Shown here: positions 18,282 to 26,325 of the stretch, piece after piece
Layout: each line of letters opens with the position of its first letter
Numbering within the stretch: the stretch's first letter is position 1
Assembly (NCBI RefSeq): GCF_000708755.2
Contig: NZ_JGVU02000006.1
Location: 496,001 to 560,000 of the forward strand
DNA length: 64,000 bases
Source: Metabacillus indicus LMG 22858
GTDB taxonomy: Bacteria > Bacillota > Bacilli > Bacillales > Bacillaceae
Direction of reading: 5' to 3'
The notes under the pieces: model-generated
Told to the model about the DNA's origin: nothing
Databases searched by the model: none
What the model saw: the letters and a program-made list of their open reading frames with translations, nothing else
Position numbers and translations under genes: made by a program

Positions 18282-19172
18282 TTATCCTTTCACAGCACCT
18301 TTCATGGCGCCGTCAATAAAGTACTTCTGCATCGCTACAAAGAAGAGAATAATCGGCAAGATCGAAATGATGGAACCTGCGGCAATGAGCCTCCAGTTGC
18401 TTGAAAAACTTCCTGCAAGCATGTTCACTCCAAGCGGCAGTGTGTACATGTTCTGATCATTAGTGATGATCAGCGGCCACAGGAAATCTCCCCATGCCAT
18501 GACAAAAATAAAGATGGCAAGCGTCACGACAGAAGGCTTCACAAGCGGCATAAGGATCTTCCACCAAATCTGAAACGCATTCGCCCCGTCCATTCTCGCC
18601 GATTCATCCAGCTCATACGGAATCGTTAAAAAGGCCTGCCTCATGAGGAAAATACCGAACGCTGTTGTCGCATGAGGAAGAACGAGACCGGCATACGTGT
18701 TCTGCAGTCCAAGATCAAGGGACAGCAGATAGATCGGGATCATGAGCAGCTGAAACGGAATCATCATCGTACTGATGATCAGCAGGAAAACAAGGTTTTT
18801 CCCTCTGAAGTTCATCCGGGCAAGCGGATAGGCAGCAAGCGAGCACAGCACAATGTTTAACAGAACCGTCAGCACTGATACGATGACGCTGTTCCCCAAA
18901 TACCGCCAAAACGGGAAGGTGTCCATCACCTGCGTGTAGTTGCTGAGCGTTGGGTTTTCCGGAATGAACTGCGGCGGATAGGCAAAAATATTTTCACTGC
19001 CCGATTTTAAAGATGTTGCAAGCAGCCAAAGAAACGGACCGACTGTCAGAAAAGTGACGAAGATCAGCAGGGCATACGTTAATGTCAGCCGGACAATCTT
19101 TTTCACATTCCATTTTTTCTTCATGTTTACTTTCACCCCGACTGCACTTGGTTGATTTCTCTGAAGTTCCAT
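18282..19172 (-). CDS. Carbohydrate ABC transporter permease, MalG type
   Basis: 296 residues. Six membrane helices follow a basic N-terminal tail (KKKWNVKKIVR). The cytoplasmic EAA loop DESARMDGANAFQIWWKILM (about 195-215) docks the ATPase. The C-terminus, MQKYFIDGAMKGAVKG, is typical of CUT1 sugar permeases. The partner permease is directly upstream (4 bp gap). No ATPase gene is in the operon, so a shared MsmX-like ATPase is assumed. GGGGGTGA sits before the ATG. Confidence 0.93.
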   Translation of the reverse strand: MELQRNQPSAVGVKVNMKKKWNVKKIVRLTLTYALLIFVTFLTVGPFLWLLATSLKSGSENIFAYPPQFIPENPTLSNYTQVMDTFPFWRYLGNSVIVSVLTVLLNIVLCSLAAYPLARMNFRGKNLVFLLIISTMMIPFQLLMIPIYLLSLDLGLQNTYAGLVLPHATTAFGIFLMRQAFLTIPYELDESARMDGANAFQIWWKILMPLVKPSVVTLAIFIFVMAWGDFLWPLIITNDQNMYTLPLGVNMLAGSFSSNWRLIAAGSIISILPIILFFVAMQKYFIDGAMKGAVKG

Positions 19173-19176
19173 TGCC

Positions 19177-20052
19177 TCACCCCCTCATCGCCGTTTCGCG
19201 TTTATTCATAAACTTGATATTCAAGATTGAAAAGATAAGTGTAATCAGGAATAAAATGACTCCCCCGGCACTCGCATATCCCATCTTCAAATTCTCAAAA
19301 GCTTCCTGGTAAATATAGAAAACAAGCGTTTTTGTACTGTTCAGCGGTCCGCCGCCTGTCATGACATAAATCTCTTCAAACACCTTCATCGCTGAAATGG
19401 ATGACATTATCGTCACGATCATAATGGACGGCATCAAAAGCGGAATCGTAATATGGATAATCTGCTTCCACTTGCTTGCACCGTCGATGTCGGCCGCCTC
19501 ATAGAGATCTCCCGGAATGGCCTGCAGTCCTGCCAAATAAATAACCATATAATAGCCAAGGCCCTTCCAGACTGTTACAGCCATCACAGCAAATATTGAG
19601 GTTGAAGTTGATGTAAGCCAGTGCACAGGCTCTCCGATAATCCCAAGCGATTCAAGAAAATAATTCAGCACGCCTTGATCTGCGTACACCCATTTCCATG
19701 TAATCCCGACAACAACCATCGATGTAACAACAGGTATGTAATAGGCGGACCTGAAAAAAGCGATTCCCCTGATTTGCTGGTTCACAAGAATGGCAATAAA
19801 GATGGGGAGAATGACAAGTGCAGGAACCACTATGACCAGGTAAAGCAGCGTCTGCCCGAGCACCTTCCAAAAAAGATCATCTTCAAACAAATTCTGATAA
19901 TTTTCCGTTCCGATAAATTCCGCCTCTGTCACCATGTTGTAGTTGGTGAAGCTGAGCCAGATCGCCTGCAGCATCGGATAAAAAATGAATGCCCCAAGAA
20001 TGATGCAGCCCGGCAGCAGGAACAGATACGGTGTTATTTTACCTTGCTTCAT
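19177..20052 (-). CDS. Carbohydrate ABC transporter permease, MalF/UgpA type
   Basis: 291 residues. The ATG after GGGGTGAGCGGGCG is used; the longer open frame upstream is a shadow of the kinase gene, whose stop overlaps this start (ATGA). Six helices; first segment ITPYLFLLPGCIILGAFIFY. The EAA loop is YEAADIDGASKWKQIIHITI (about 205-225), followed by LNSTKTLVFYIYQEAF. It forms the CUT1 importer with the next gene and with the lipoprotein at 22578-23879. The overlap with the kinase suggests translational coupling. Confidence 0.92.
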   Translation of the reverse strand: MKQGKITPYLFLLPGCIILGAFIFYPMLQAIWLSFTNYNMVTEAEFIGTENYQNLFEDDLFWKVLGQTLLYLVIVVPALVILPIFIAILVNQQIRGIAFFRSAYYIPVVTSMVVVGITWKWVYADQGVLNYFLESLGIIGEPVHWLTSTSTSIFAVMAVTVWKGLGYYMVIYLAGLQAIPGDLYEAADIDGASKWKQIIHITIPLLMPSIMIVTIMSSISAMKVFEEIYVMTGGGPLNSTKTLVFYIYQEAFENLKMGYASAGGVILFLITLIFSILNIKFMNKRETAMRG

Positions 20053-20948
20053 CGCCCGCTCACCCCGCTTTTTAATGAATGGAAAACAAGCTGTGCCGCG
20101 CCGATCATTCCCGCCTGGTTTCCAAGAACGGCGGGAATCACCCTGACACCTTCCACCCGTTTCAGTAATCGATTCCACCAGTGCTCCTTGGACTCAATCA
20201 TTCCTCCGCCTATGATCACGGCATCAGGATCAATGCCAAGGCCAATATTTTCAATAAAAATCCCCAAATGCTCCATATATTCTTCAACAACCGGAACCAC
20301 TTCCGGATCGCCGCCCGCATACAAATCAAACACAGCTGATCCCCGAACCTGCTTCCAGCTGGTGCGTTCACTGATTATGGTGTTCAGAGCCGTTCCTGAC
20401 AGGTACTGCTCTGCACAGCCTCTCCGTCCGCAATTGCATGGACGTCCATTTGGAACAAGGACAACATGTCCCCACTCGCCGCTCTGGTGGTGAGCACCAG
20501 AAAGCACGTTTCCCCGTATTCGGTTTGCCCCGCCAACACCCGTGCCAAGGGTCAGCATCACCAAGTCTTCCTCCTCATAATGCTGAGCCTCTCCCCACAG
20601 AGCAGCATTTGCATCATTAACGGCAAAGACCGGCAGCTTATACATAGCCTCAAAAAACGTTTTCAGATTGAATCCCTGCCACCCTGGGAGGTTTGCCGTT
20701 GCAAAAACAACCTCTCCCGTCTGTTCATTGATTCTGCCGGCTGATCCAATCCCAATTCCCATCACTTTGTCTGTTCCTGTGAGGAGGGAATCAATGACGA
20801 ACGCAGCCGCAGACAGGATTCCATCCCTACCCTCTTTAACAGGTGTTGCGGTTTCAAACCGATTTACCATCACACCATGTTCATCCGTTATACAACCTTT
20901 TATTTTCGTCCCGCCAATATCAAGTCCTATCGCGTACACCTCTGCCAT
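20049..20948 (-). CDS. ROK family sugar kinase, probably N-acetylmannosamine-type
   Basis: About 299 residues. ATP site IGLDIGGTKIKGCI near the N-terminus; sugar-binding and catalytic region VNDANAALWGEAQ; second phosphate loop LTLGTGVGGA; and the ROK zinc motif CNCGRRGCAEQYLS (about 175). This motif and the adjacent NanE gene favour an amino-sugar kinase such as ManNAc kinase; glucose or fructose cannot be excluded. Start choice is unsure: the ATG used here directly abuts GGGGGG, a GTG 9 nt downstream of that run (base 20939) has ideal spacing, and a further ATG lies at 20963. Confidence 0.85.
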   Translation of the reverse strand: MAEVYAIGLDIGGTKIKGCITDEHGVMVNRFETATPVKEGRDGILSAAAFVIDSLLTGTDKVMGIGIGSAGRINEQTGEVVFATANLPGWQGFNLKTFFEAMYKLPVFAVNDANAALWGEAQHYEEEDLVMLTLGTGVGGANRIRGNVLSGAHHQSGEWGHVVLVPNGRPCNCGRRGCAEQYLSGTALNTIISERTSWKQVRGSAVFDLYAGGDPEVVPVVEEYMEHLGIFIENIGLGIDPDAVIIGGGMIESKEHWWNRLLKRVEGVRVIPAVLGNQAGMIGAAQLVFHSLKSGVSGR

Positions 20949-20966
20949 CCCCCCGGAAAACATGCG

Positions 20967-21818
20967 TCAGTAGATTTTCTTTACAACGGCCTGCGCCGTT
21001 TTTTCTTTCATGAGCAGAGACGCAGATTTGTTTCGTAATGCAAGTCCTGTGCACAGTAAATCAATCACAAAAAGCTGGGAAATCTTTGCCCCAAGCGATC
21101 CGCCTTCAAGCGGTGATTCTTTCCCGCCGCTGATGAGCACGCAGTCTGCAAGCCTTGTAATCGGCGAACGGGCGTAATACGTCACCGCAATCACTTTCGC
21201 TCCGTTATCGCTAGCAATCTTAAGCGATTCCAGCGTATCCTTCGTGCTTCCTGACACACTCAGTCCAATGACAAGGTCTTCTTCTGTCAATGTCGCTGCC
21301 GTCATCGCCTGAATATGCGGATCAATAATGGCGTCCGTCCGTCTGCCGATCCGCAAAAAGCGGTTTTTCGCATCCTGAGCGGTAAGCCCTGAAGTGCCAA
21401 CTCCGAAAAAATGAACCGATTTTGCTTCAGATAAAAGAACGAGTGCTTCTTCCAGCTTTTTTTCGTCAAGCAGCTGAACCGTTTCATCAATCACCTGCTT
21501 TGTATGAGCTGCAATGGATGTTATCAGTCCGTTCGGCTGCTCGCCGCTGTCTTCCTCCTGCTCCTGCTGGGATAAATCCTTCGCAATCGCAAGCTTAAAC
21601 TCCTGATATCCTTTGGTTCCGATTTTCCGGCAGAACCTGAGAACCGTCGTGTCGCCGACCTCAGCCGCATCCGCCAGATCCGTTACCGAGAAATACAGAA
21701 TTTGATCCATGTGTTCAAGTACATAGACAGCCACTTTCTGCTCTGACTTTGTTAAAGAGGGGTAATAGCTGTTAATGAGACCAGCTAGCTTCCCTTTTGA
21801 TGTAAATGTTTCCGTCAA
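20967..21818 (-). CDS. RpiR/MurR family transcription regulator
   Basis: 283 residues. N-terminal RpiR helix-turn-helix (LTKSEQKVAVYVLEH, VTDLADAAEVGDTTVLRFCR), then a SIS sugar-phosphate-binding domain (about 125-265) with VHFFGVGTSGLTAQDAKNRF, IGLSVSGSTKDTLESL and VIAVTYYARSPITRLAD. RpiR proteins sense phosphosugars. Here the ligand may be ManNAc-6-P or GlcNAc-6-P. The TTG start after GAGGAGA lies 47 bp inside the 3' end of the NanE gene, an unusually long overlap. A palindrome in the operon promoter (24661-24673) is a candidate operator. Confidence 0.9.
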   Translation of the reverse strand: MTETFTSKGKLAGLINSYYPSLTKSEQKVAVYVLEHMDQILYFSVTDLADAAEVGDTTVLRFCRKIGTKGYQEFKLAIAKDLSQQEQEEDSGEQPNGLITSIAAHTKQVIDETVQLLDEKKLEEALVLLSEAKSVHFFGVGTSGLTAQDAKNRFLRIGRRTDAIIDPHIQAMTAATLTEEDLVIGLSVSGSTKDTLESLKIASDNGAKVIAVTYYARSPITRLADCVLISGGKESPLEGGSLGAKISQLFVIDLLCTGLALRNKSASLLMKEKTAQAVVKKIY

Positions 21819-22506
21819 TTCGATCTCCTCTTTCCAGTAAACCGTCAGTAAAAGTTTTTGTAATCAGCTGCGGCCTTGTAATGGCAGAGCCCACAACGAC
21901 AGCATGGGCGCCGGCTGCAAGAGCCCTTGCCGCATCCTTCGGTGTTCCGATCCTACCTTCTGCAATCACCGGAACTTTCACGCTTTGTGCAGTTTCTTGT
22001 ATTAATGTAAAATCAGGACCCGTTTCCTGTCTTGAATAGGAGGTATAACCCGAGAGCGTCGTCGAAACGCAGTCACACCCGATTTTCTCAGCGTAAAGAG
22101 CCTCTTCAAGCGTAGAAATATCCGCCATGACAAGCACATGGTGCTGATGGATATAAGATACAAGCCCTTCCAGTGTCTCACCCGACGGACGTTTTCTATT
22201 TGTTGCATCCAGTGCAATCATCTCAACTCCTGCAGCAATCAGCTCATCCGCTTCACGTTTTGTGGCGGTAATGTAGATTTCGCTGTCCCCATAATCCCGT
22301 TTGACAATGCCAATCACCGGCAAATCGATTTCCTGTTTAATCGCTAGAATATCTTCTTTGCTGTTGGCCCTGATGGCAGCTGCGCCGCCTTCTTTCGCCG
22401 CCTTCGCCATCTTTGCCATAATAGCCGGCCCGTGCAGCGGCTCTTCTTTTAGCGCCTGACAAGAAACGATCAACTTTCCCTTTATCTGACTGAATAGATT
22501 CTCCAT
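21772..22506 (-). CDS. nanE: N-acetylmannosamine-6-phosphate 2-epimerase
   Basis: 244 residues, slightly longer than usual. TIM-barrel motifs of NanE: GKLIVSCQALKEEPLHGPAI, GAAAIRANSKEDI, PVIGIVKRDYGDSEIYITAT, MIALDATNRKRPSG, MADISTLEEAL, CDCVSTTLSGYTSYSR, VIAEGRIGTPKDAARALAAG and HAVVVGSAITRP. The Lys in KRDY and the Glu in AEGR are catalytic. The reaction is ManNAc-6-P to GlcNAc-6-P, which then enters glycolysis through NagA/NagB, neither encoded here. No sialic-acid lyase is present in the operon, so free ManNAc or a ManNAc-containing polymer is a more natural substrate than sialic acid (inference). Confidence 0.93.
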   Translation of the reverse strand: MENLFSQIKGKLIVSCQALKEEPLHGPAIMAKMAKAAKEGGAAAIRANSKEDILAIKQEIDLPVIGIVKRDYGDSEIYITATKREADELIAAGVEMIALDATNRKRPSGETLEGLVSYIHQHHVLVMADISTLEEALYAEKIGCDCVSTTLSGYTSYSRQETGPDFTLIQETAQSVKVPVIAEGRIGTPKDAARALAAGAHAVVVGSAITRPQLITKTFTDGLLERGDRIDGNIYIKREASWSH

Positions 22507-22544
22507 CCTGTGCTCCCCGTAACTTTGACATGAACCCGTTTGTG

Positions 22545-22573
22545 GAAAAAAGAAGGGAGTTTCCCCCCTTCCC
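22545..22573 (-). terminator. Terminator-like hairpin between the sugar-binding lipoprotein and nanE
   Basis: Minus strand GAAGGG...CCCTTC stem followed by TTTTTT. Being inside the operon, it probably allows partial read-through and keeps the binding protein in excess. Confidence 0.6.
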
Positions 22574-22577
22574 TGCT

Positions 22578-23879
22578 TTATTGACTTAAGATTTCATTCC
22601 ATTTATCTTCTGCCTGCTTGAGAGCATCATCAACTGACATTTCTCCAAGCATCGCAGCCTGCATCGCTTCATTCATGGCATTTTTCAGTTCATCGTAGCC
22701 CTTCATTGGCGGAACAAGCACTTCGCTTTCTTTCAGCTGCTCAGCTGAAACGATGCGCGCCTCATCAATCGGAGTCGCATTTTCAGGAAGCTCTGTGAAA
22801 TAAGGGTCCTCAAGAGCTGACTCAACGGACGGCAGGATTGTTGTCAATTTATCAAACTCAATTTGGTTCTCAGCATTCGTCAGGAAAACAGAGAATTTAA
22901 CAGCCGCATCCTGATGCTCGCTTTGCTTTGGCACCACAAGGTTCATAGCCGCTACGTTCTTCTTGTTCGTTTCACCGGTAATCGATACAGCCGTCTTTGT
23001 CGCTGCAAGCACATCCGGCGCATTTTCTTTCACTGTGTTCAGGAACTGCGGACCGCTCGCAAGAATGGCAAGCTGGCCTGCCTGATACATATCAATCGCT
23101 TTTCCATGGCCTTCTGTCAGCACTTCACGCGGGATTAAGTCCGCTTTGTACAAATCAACATAGTATTGGAATGCTGCTTTTCCATCAGGTGTATTGAATG
23201 CAGCCTTTGTCATCTCTTCATTTGTCAGGTCGACGCCCTTCATCACCATCGTTTCAAGAAGGTGGCTTCCGTCAAACGGAGGGAAGAATGCATATTTACC
23301 CGTCTTTTCTTTAATCGTTTTAGACACTTCTGCAAGCTCTTCGAACGTTGCAGGCGGCTTATTCGGATCAAGCCCTGCCTCTTCAAAAATCTTCGTATTG
23401 TACATCGTTACCTGTGAAGAAAGGTACCACGGAATGCCGAACGTTTTTCCGTCAAACGTGTTGGACTTCCATACACCTTCAAAATACTGGCTCTTCACAT
23501 CATCCGCGACCGCCTCATCCATATCGACGAGCGCGTCAAGCTCAGCAAGCTTTGCCGCGAACTGCGGGTTCAGGTTTGCCACATCAGGAGCCGTTTTAGA
23601 GGCTACAGATGCAAGAATCTTTTTCTCCATGTCTCCCCACGGAACATCCACCCACTTGACCTTAATGTTTTCATTCTCTTTTTCAAAATCAGCAATGACG
23701 CCGTTAATATAGTCATCAAATGTCGGAGACAGCTGCATCGTCCAGAATTCAATCTCAATAGGTCCATCTGATTTTTTATCATCTGAGCTTGTTTTCTCTG
23801 TGCCGCCGCTGCAGGCTGCTGCAAACATCAGCATAAATACGGTCAATCCAAGAATAAGTAAACGCAAGCTTTTCTTCAC
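22578..23879 (-). CDS. Sugar ABC transporter substrate-binding lipoprotein (CUT1)
   Basis: 433 residues from a GTG placed after GGGGGATGAAAAG. Lipoprotein signal: VKKSLRLLILGLTVFMLMFA then AACSGG, with the lipidated Cys at about residue 24. Family 1 solute-binding fold: IEIEFWTMQLSPTFDDYING, KWVDVPWGDMEKKILASVAS, PDVANLNPQFAAKL, YNTKIFEEAGLDPNKPPATF. It captures an oligosaccharide for the two permeases further down the operon. It lies 4 bp after the esterase stop. Confidence 0.93.
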   Translation of the reverse strand: MKKSLRLLILGLTVFMLMFAAACSGGTEKTSSDDKKSDGPIEIEFWTMQLSPTFDDYINGVIADFEKENENIKVKWVDVPWGDMEKKILASVASKTAPDVANLNPQFAAKLAELDALVDMDEAVADDVKSQYFEGVWKSNTFDGKTFGIPWYLSSQVTMYNTKIFEEAGLDPNKPPATFEELAEVSKTIKEKTGKYAFFPPFDGSHLLETMVMKGVDLTNEEMTKAAFNTPDGKAAFQYYVDLYKADLIPREVLTEGHGKAIDMYQAGQLAILASGPQFLNTVKENAPDVLAATKTAVSITGETNKKNVAAMNLVVPKQSEHQDAAVKFSVFLTNAENQIEFDKLTTILPSVESALEDPYFTELPENATPIDEARIVSAEQLKESEVLVPPMKGYDELKNAMNEAMQAAMLGEMSVDDALKQAEDKWNEILSQ

Positions 23880-23883
23880 CTTT

Positions 23884-24600
23884 TCATCCCCCTTGATTGG
23901 CAAAAAATAATAACGCTTCTTCTAAGTGATCCTTCCAGAAAGTCCATACGTGATCTTCGTCTTTTTCTATGTACGACAACTGAGCCTCTTTTTCAGTCCA
24001 TGCCTTTCGCATAAGGCGATTGCGCGTCAGAATCCATAAGCGCTGATGGCTGATCGGAGAGACAAAGTCATCCTCCTTCAAACCAACAAGCTGATGAACA
24101 TGGAGATTGCTCTGCTTGCCAAGCGCGTGTACCTCCTCCAAATGAACAGGAGAAAATGCGGCAGACTGCAGCAGCAAATGCGTCCAGATCTTAGAATCCC
24201 TAAGGAAAATGGAAACACTGACCGCTCCACCAAGAGAATCACCAAGCATCCCATGCTTCACCGCACGCTTACCGCTAAGCACTTGCTCAGCAACAAACGG
24301 CATCAGCTCCTCCAGAAAAAACGACACATATTGTTCGTGTGTCTCTCCATTCGGATGATAGCAAGCGTACCTCTGCATGGAATCACCCGGCGGAACAAGC
24401 ACAATCAGCAGCGGCTTCCCCATGAGCCCGCCAAGCTTCTGCTCGAGCTCCCCAATCTCCAGATAATCCAGCCCATCCTGCACATACAGAACGTAAACGC
24501 TCTCATTTCGCTCAAAGGCCTGATTCGCAAGCAAATAAAACGGCAGCTCCCTTTGCAGACATCGACTGAAAAAATCAATTTCTCGAAGTTTAAAAGACAC
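23884..24600 (-). CDS. Cytoplasmic esterase-family alpha/beta hydrolase, first gene of the glycan operon
   Basis: 238 residues, no signal peptide. The nucleophile elbow is GMLGDSLGGAVSVSI (GDSLGG, about residue 120), as in the esterase D / Fes-like family. It is preceded by LLIVLVPPGDSMQRYACYHP and followed by a late Asp/His (KEDDFVSPISHQR, EDHVWTFW). It could deacylate the imported sugar, for example an O- or N-acylated amino sugar; this is an inference from the operon. GTG start 6 nt after GAGAGGAAG. It lies directly downstream of the operon promoter. Confidence 0.8.
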   Translation of the reverse strand: MSFKLREIDFFSRCLQRELPFYLLANQAFERNESVYVLYVQDGLDYLEIGELEQKLGGLMGKPLLIVLVPPGDSMQRYACYHPNGETHEQYVSFFLEELMPFVAEQVLSGKRAVKHGMLGDSLGGAVSVSIFLRDSKIWTHLLLQSAAFSPVHLEEVHALGKQSNLHVHQLVGLKEDDFVSPISHQRLWILTRNRLMRKAWTEKEAQLSYIEKDEDHVWTFWKDHLEEALLFFANQGG

Positions 24601-24650
24601 ATCGAACTTCCTCTCACCCCTGAATCATAGACAACCGCCTATTGATAAGA

Positions 24651-24679
24651 AGTATAACACCAATTCTGAATTGTGTGAA
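24651..24679 (-). promoter_or_regulatory. Glycan operon promoter with an operator-like palindrome in its spacer
   Basis: Minus strand TTCACA, 17 bp, TATACT. Bases 24661-24673 within the spacer form a perfect palindrome, CAATTC-A-GAATTG (6-1-6), extended imperfectly by ACAC/GTGT. This is a good position for the RpiR regulator encoded in the operon. Confidence 0.7.
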
Positions 24680-24750
24680 TATTTTCTTCAAAAATTTTTT
24701 AGTTGGTGGAGAATTGCTCCAGAAAAGATTCTGCCGCGCTCCGGTAAAAA

Positions 24751-24803
24751 GGGGTCAGTCCCGCTTCGCATTAACGTGTTAATGCAACGCGGGACTGACC
24801 CCC
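24751..24803. repeat. REP hairpin, family A, acting as terminator of the protease gene
   Basis: GGGGTCAGTCCCGC and GCGGGACTGACCCC arms; the middle (GCATTAACGTGTTAATGC) is itself palindromic. It is flanked by T/A runs on both sides (TTTTTA and TAAAAA), so it can work as a terminator in the minus direction. Confidence 0.85.
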
Positions 24804-24809
24804 TTTTTA

Positions 24810-26153
24810 TTAAAACCCTTCACCGCCCGGGACTTCTTCAGCTCCTTCTGATTCAGAATCTGCCGGCTCAGCAGGTTCCGGATTTTCTTCGGAAGGTTCT
24901 TCTTCAAAAGGTACTTCTTCTACCGGCGGCTCTTCATAGTATCCATCCGGATATTCGGGATCTTCTTCTATATATTCGTCTTCGGCTGCAGGCATGTCTT
25001 CAGCCGGTTCATCCCACATATCTTCACTGTATTCATCTGCGGGGACATCTTCATATTCTTCAATGTACTCATCATCCGAATAATCCTCATCATAGTATGG
25101 ATCTTCAGGTGTTTCGGATTCATATTCATCGTAGTATTCATCTTCAGGAGTTCCGGAATCCTCAAACTCCTCGCTGTATTCTCCGCCATCAAAATAGTAC
25201 TCGTTATCATATAGATCCTGATAAAAATACAGTCCGTCCACTGTATAGAACAGCGCGGCAACTTCCTCTGCCGTCATCGGCTGATTGACCCAGTCTGTGA
25301 TTTGGTTCATTACTTTATAGATTGGAATACTGAAGCCGATATTGACCTCCTGGTTATCGCGTGCAGAGTTAATCGCGATGGCCTTTTCAGTATTTTTATC
25401 AAGGAGAGGCCCTCCGCTGCTGCCTGGAGCAATAGGAGCTGAAATCTGATAAATCCCCTCGTATTCATGAGGAGGAATGTAGAATGTCCGGCCCACCCCG
25501 CTGATATTACCCAGGGTCGCGGTGTTTTCATAGCCTTTTGGACTTCCAAGCGCAATCACTTCGTCCCCTAACTTAGAAGGTTCTCCAAGCTCCAGTTCCA
25601 GCGGCTCCTGACCGGAAAGCCCAGCCACTCTAATTACCGCAATATCCACTTCATTGCTGTAGCCAATGACCGAACCCGTCAGTTCCTCCCCCTGGCTGCT
25701 TCGGACTGTGACATCCAGACTGCCTTCAACAACATGCGCATTTGTCAAAATGTCACCTGATCCATTAATCAAAAAGCCGGATCCCTGGCTGTAATCACTG
25801 AAAATCGTGAACACCTTTGGCTGTGCATCCTGGATGATCTCCGATACTTCTTTCGGGGCTTTTTCCACTTCCGCTGCTGCCGGCACCGCCTCCGGTTTCT
25901 TAACCGGATCCTTTTTCACTTGGGATTCAGGCGGCTGCTCCCTGATCGTTTTTTCTGCCGCCGCCATTTTCTCCACCGGCTTTTGTTCCGTTAATTCCAG
26001 CCCTAAATATCCGATGACCCCAACACAAATGAGCAGCATCGTGATGGTTAAAGCCCACAATCCCCTGCCTGCCTTCTGCTTCCTTTTGTTTCCGCATCCT
26101 GTACAATACGCAGACCGCTCAGATACCGGACTGCCACATTTCGGACAATACAA
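24810..26153 (-). CDS. Zinc-ribbon, membrane-anchored HtrA-like serine protease with a long acidic tail
   Basis: 447 residues. N-terminal zinc ribbon (CPKCGSPVSERSAYCTGCG, 3-21), a membrane helix (about 33-52), a Lys/Glu/Pro linker, then a trypsin-like domain (about 105-285): His in LTNAHVVEG, Asp in EVDIAVIRV, Ser in APGSSGGPLLD. There is no PDZ domain. From about 310 to the end the chain is almost entirely Glu, Asp, Tyr and Pro (EEFEDSGTPEDEYYDEYESE type), highly acidic and low-complexity. The active domain should lie outside the membrane. Such zinc-ribbon proteases are seen in Bacillus, but the length and composition of the tail are unusual. TTG start after GGGGGTGG. Confidence 0.85.
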   Translation of the reverse strand: MYCPKCGSPVSERSAYCTGCGNKRKQKAGRGLWALTITMLLICVGVIGYLGLELTEQKPVEKMAAAEKTIREQPPESQVKKDPVKKPEAVPAAAEVEKAPKEVSEIIQDAQPKVFTIFSDYSQGSGFLINGSGDILTNAHVVEGSLDVTVRSSQGEELTGSVIGYSNEVDIAVIRVAGLSGQEPLELELGEPSKLGDEVIALGSPKGYENTATLGNISGVGRTFYIPPHEYEGIYQISAPIAPGSSGGPLLDKNTEKAIAINSARDNQEVNIGFSIPIYKVMNQITDWVNQPMTAEEVAALFYTVDGLYFYQDLYDNEYYFDGGEYSEEFEDSGTPEDEYYDEYESETPEDPYYDEDYSDDEYIEEYEDVPADEYSEDMWDEPAEDMPAAEDEYIEEDPEYPDGYYEEPPVEEVPFEEEPSEENPEPAEPADSESEGAEEVPGGEGF

Positions 26154-26257
26154 TACGCCACCCCCGAAAAAGGACTATTTTACTAGTTTTATTGTATAAG
26201 AGCATCGTTTATTTTACAACTTTTACCTTTACACAGTATGCGTTTATAATGAACAAT

Positions 26258-26277
26258 GACAGATTCAACGAATCTGT
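26258..26277. repeat. Inverted repeat near the VbhA-like gene
   Basis: ACAGATTC-AAC-GAATCTGT, a perfect 8-bp stem without a T run; possibly an operator or a weak mRNA hairpin. Confidence 0.4.
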
Positions 26278-26325
26278 GGTTTGACCAAAAGATTGACATG
26301 CATACTAATATCAGTAATATCCTAT

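Noticed and set aside
20053-20178. N-terminal extension of the MalF-type permease
   Set aside because: Arg/Gly-rich, no ribosome binding site, and wholly inside the kinase coding sequence in another frame.
19621-20493. Rightward 290-codon frame opposite the kinase and permease genes
   Set aside because: Antisense to two well-supported genes; Pro/Arg/His-rich and with no recognisable motif.
26258-26277. Inverted repeat as a terminator
   Set aside because: No T run on either side; kept only as a possible operator.
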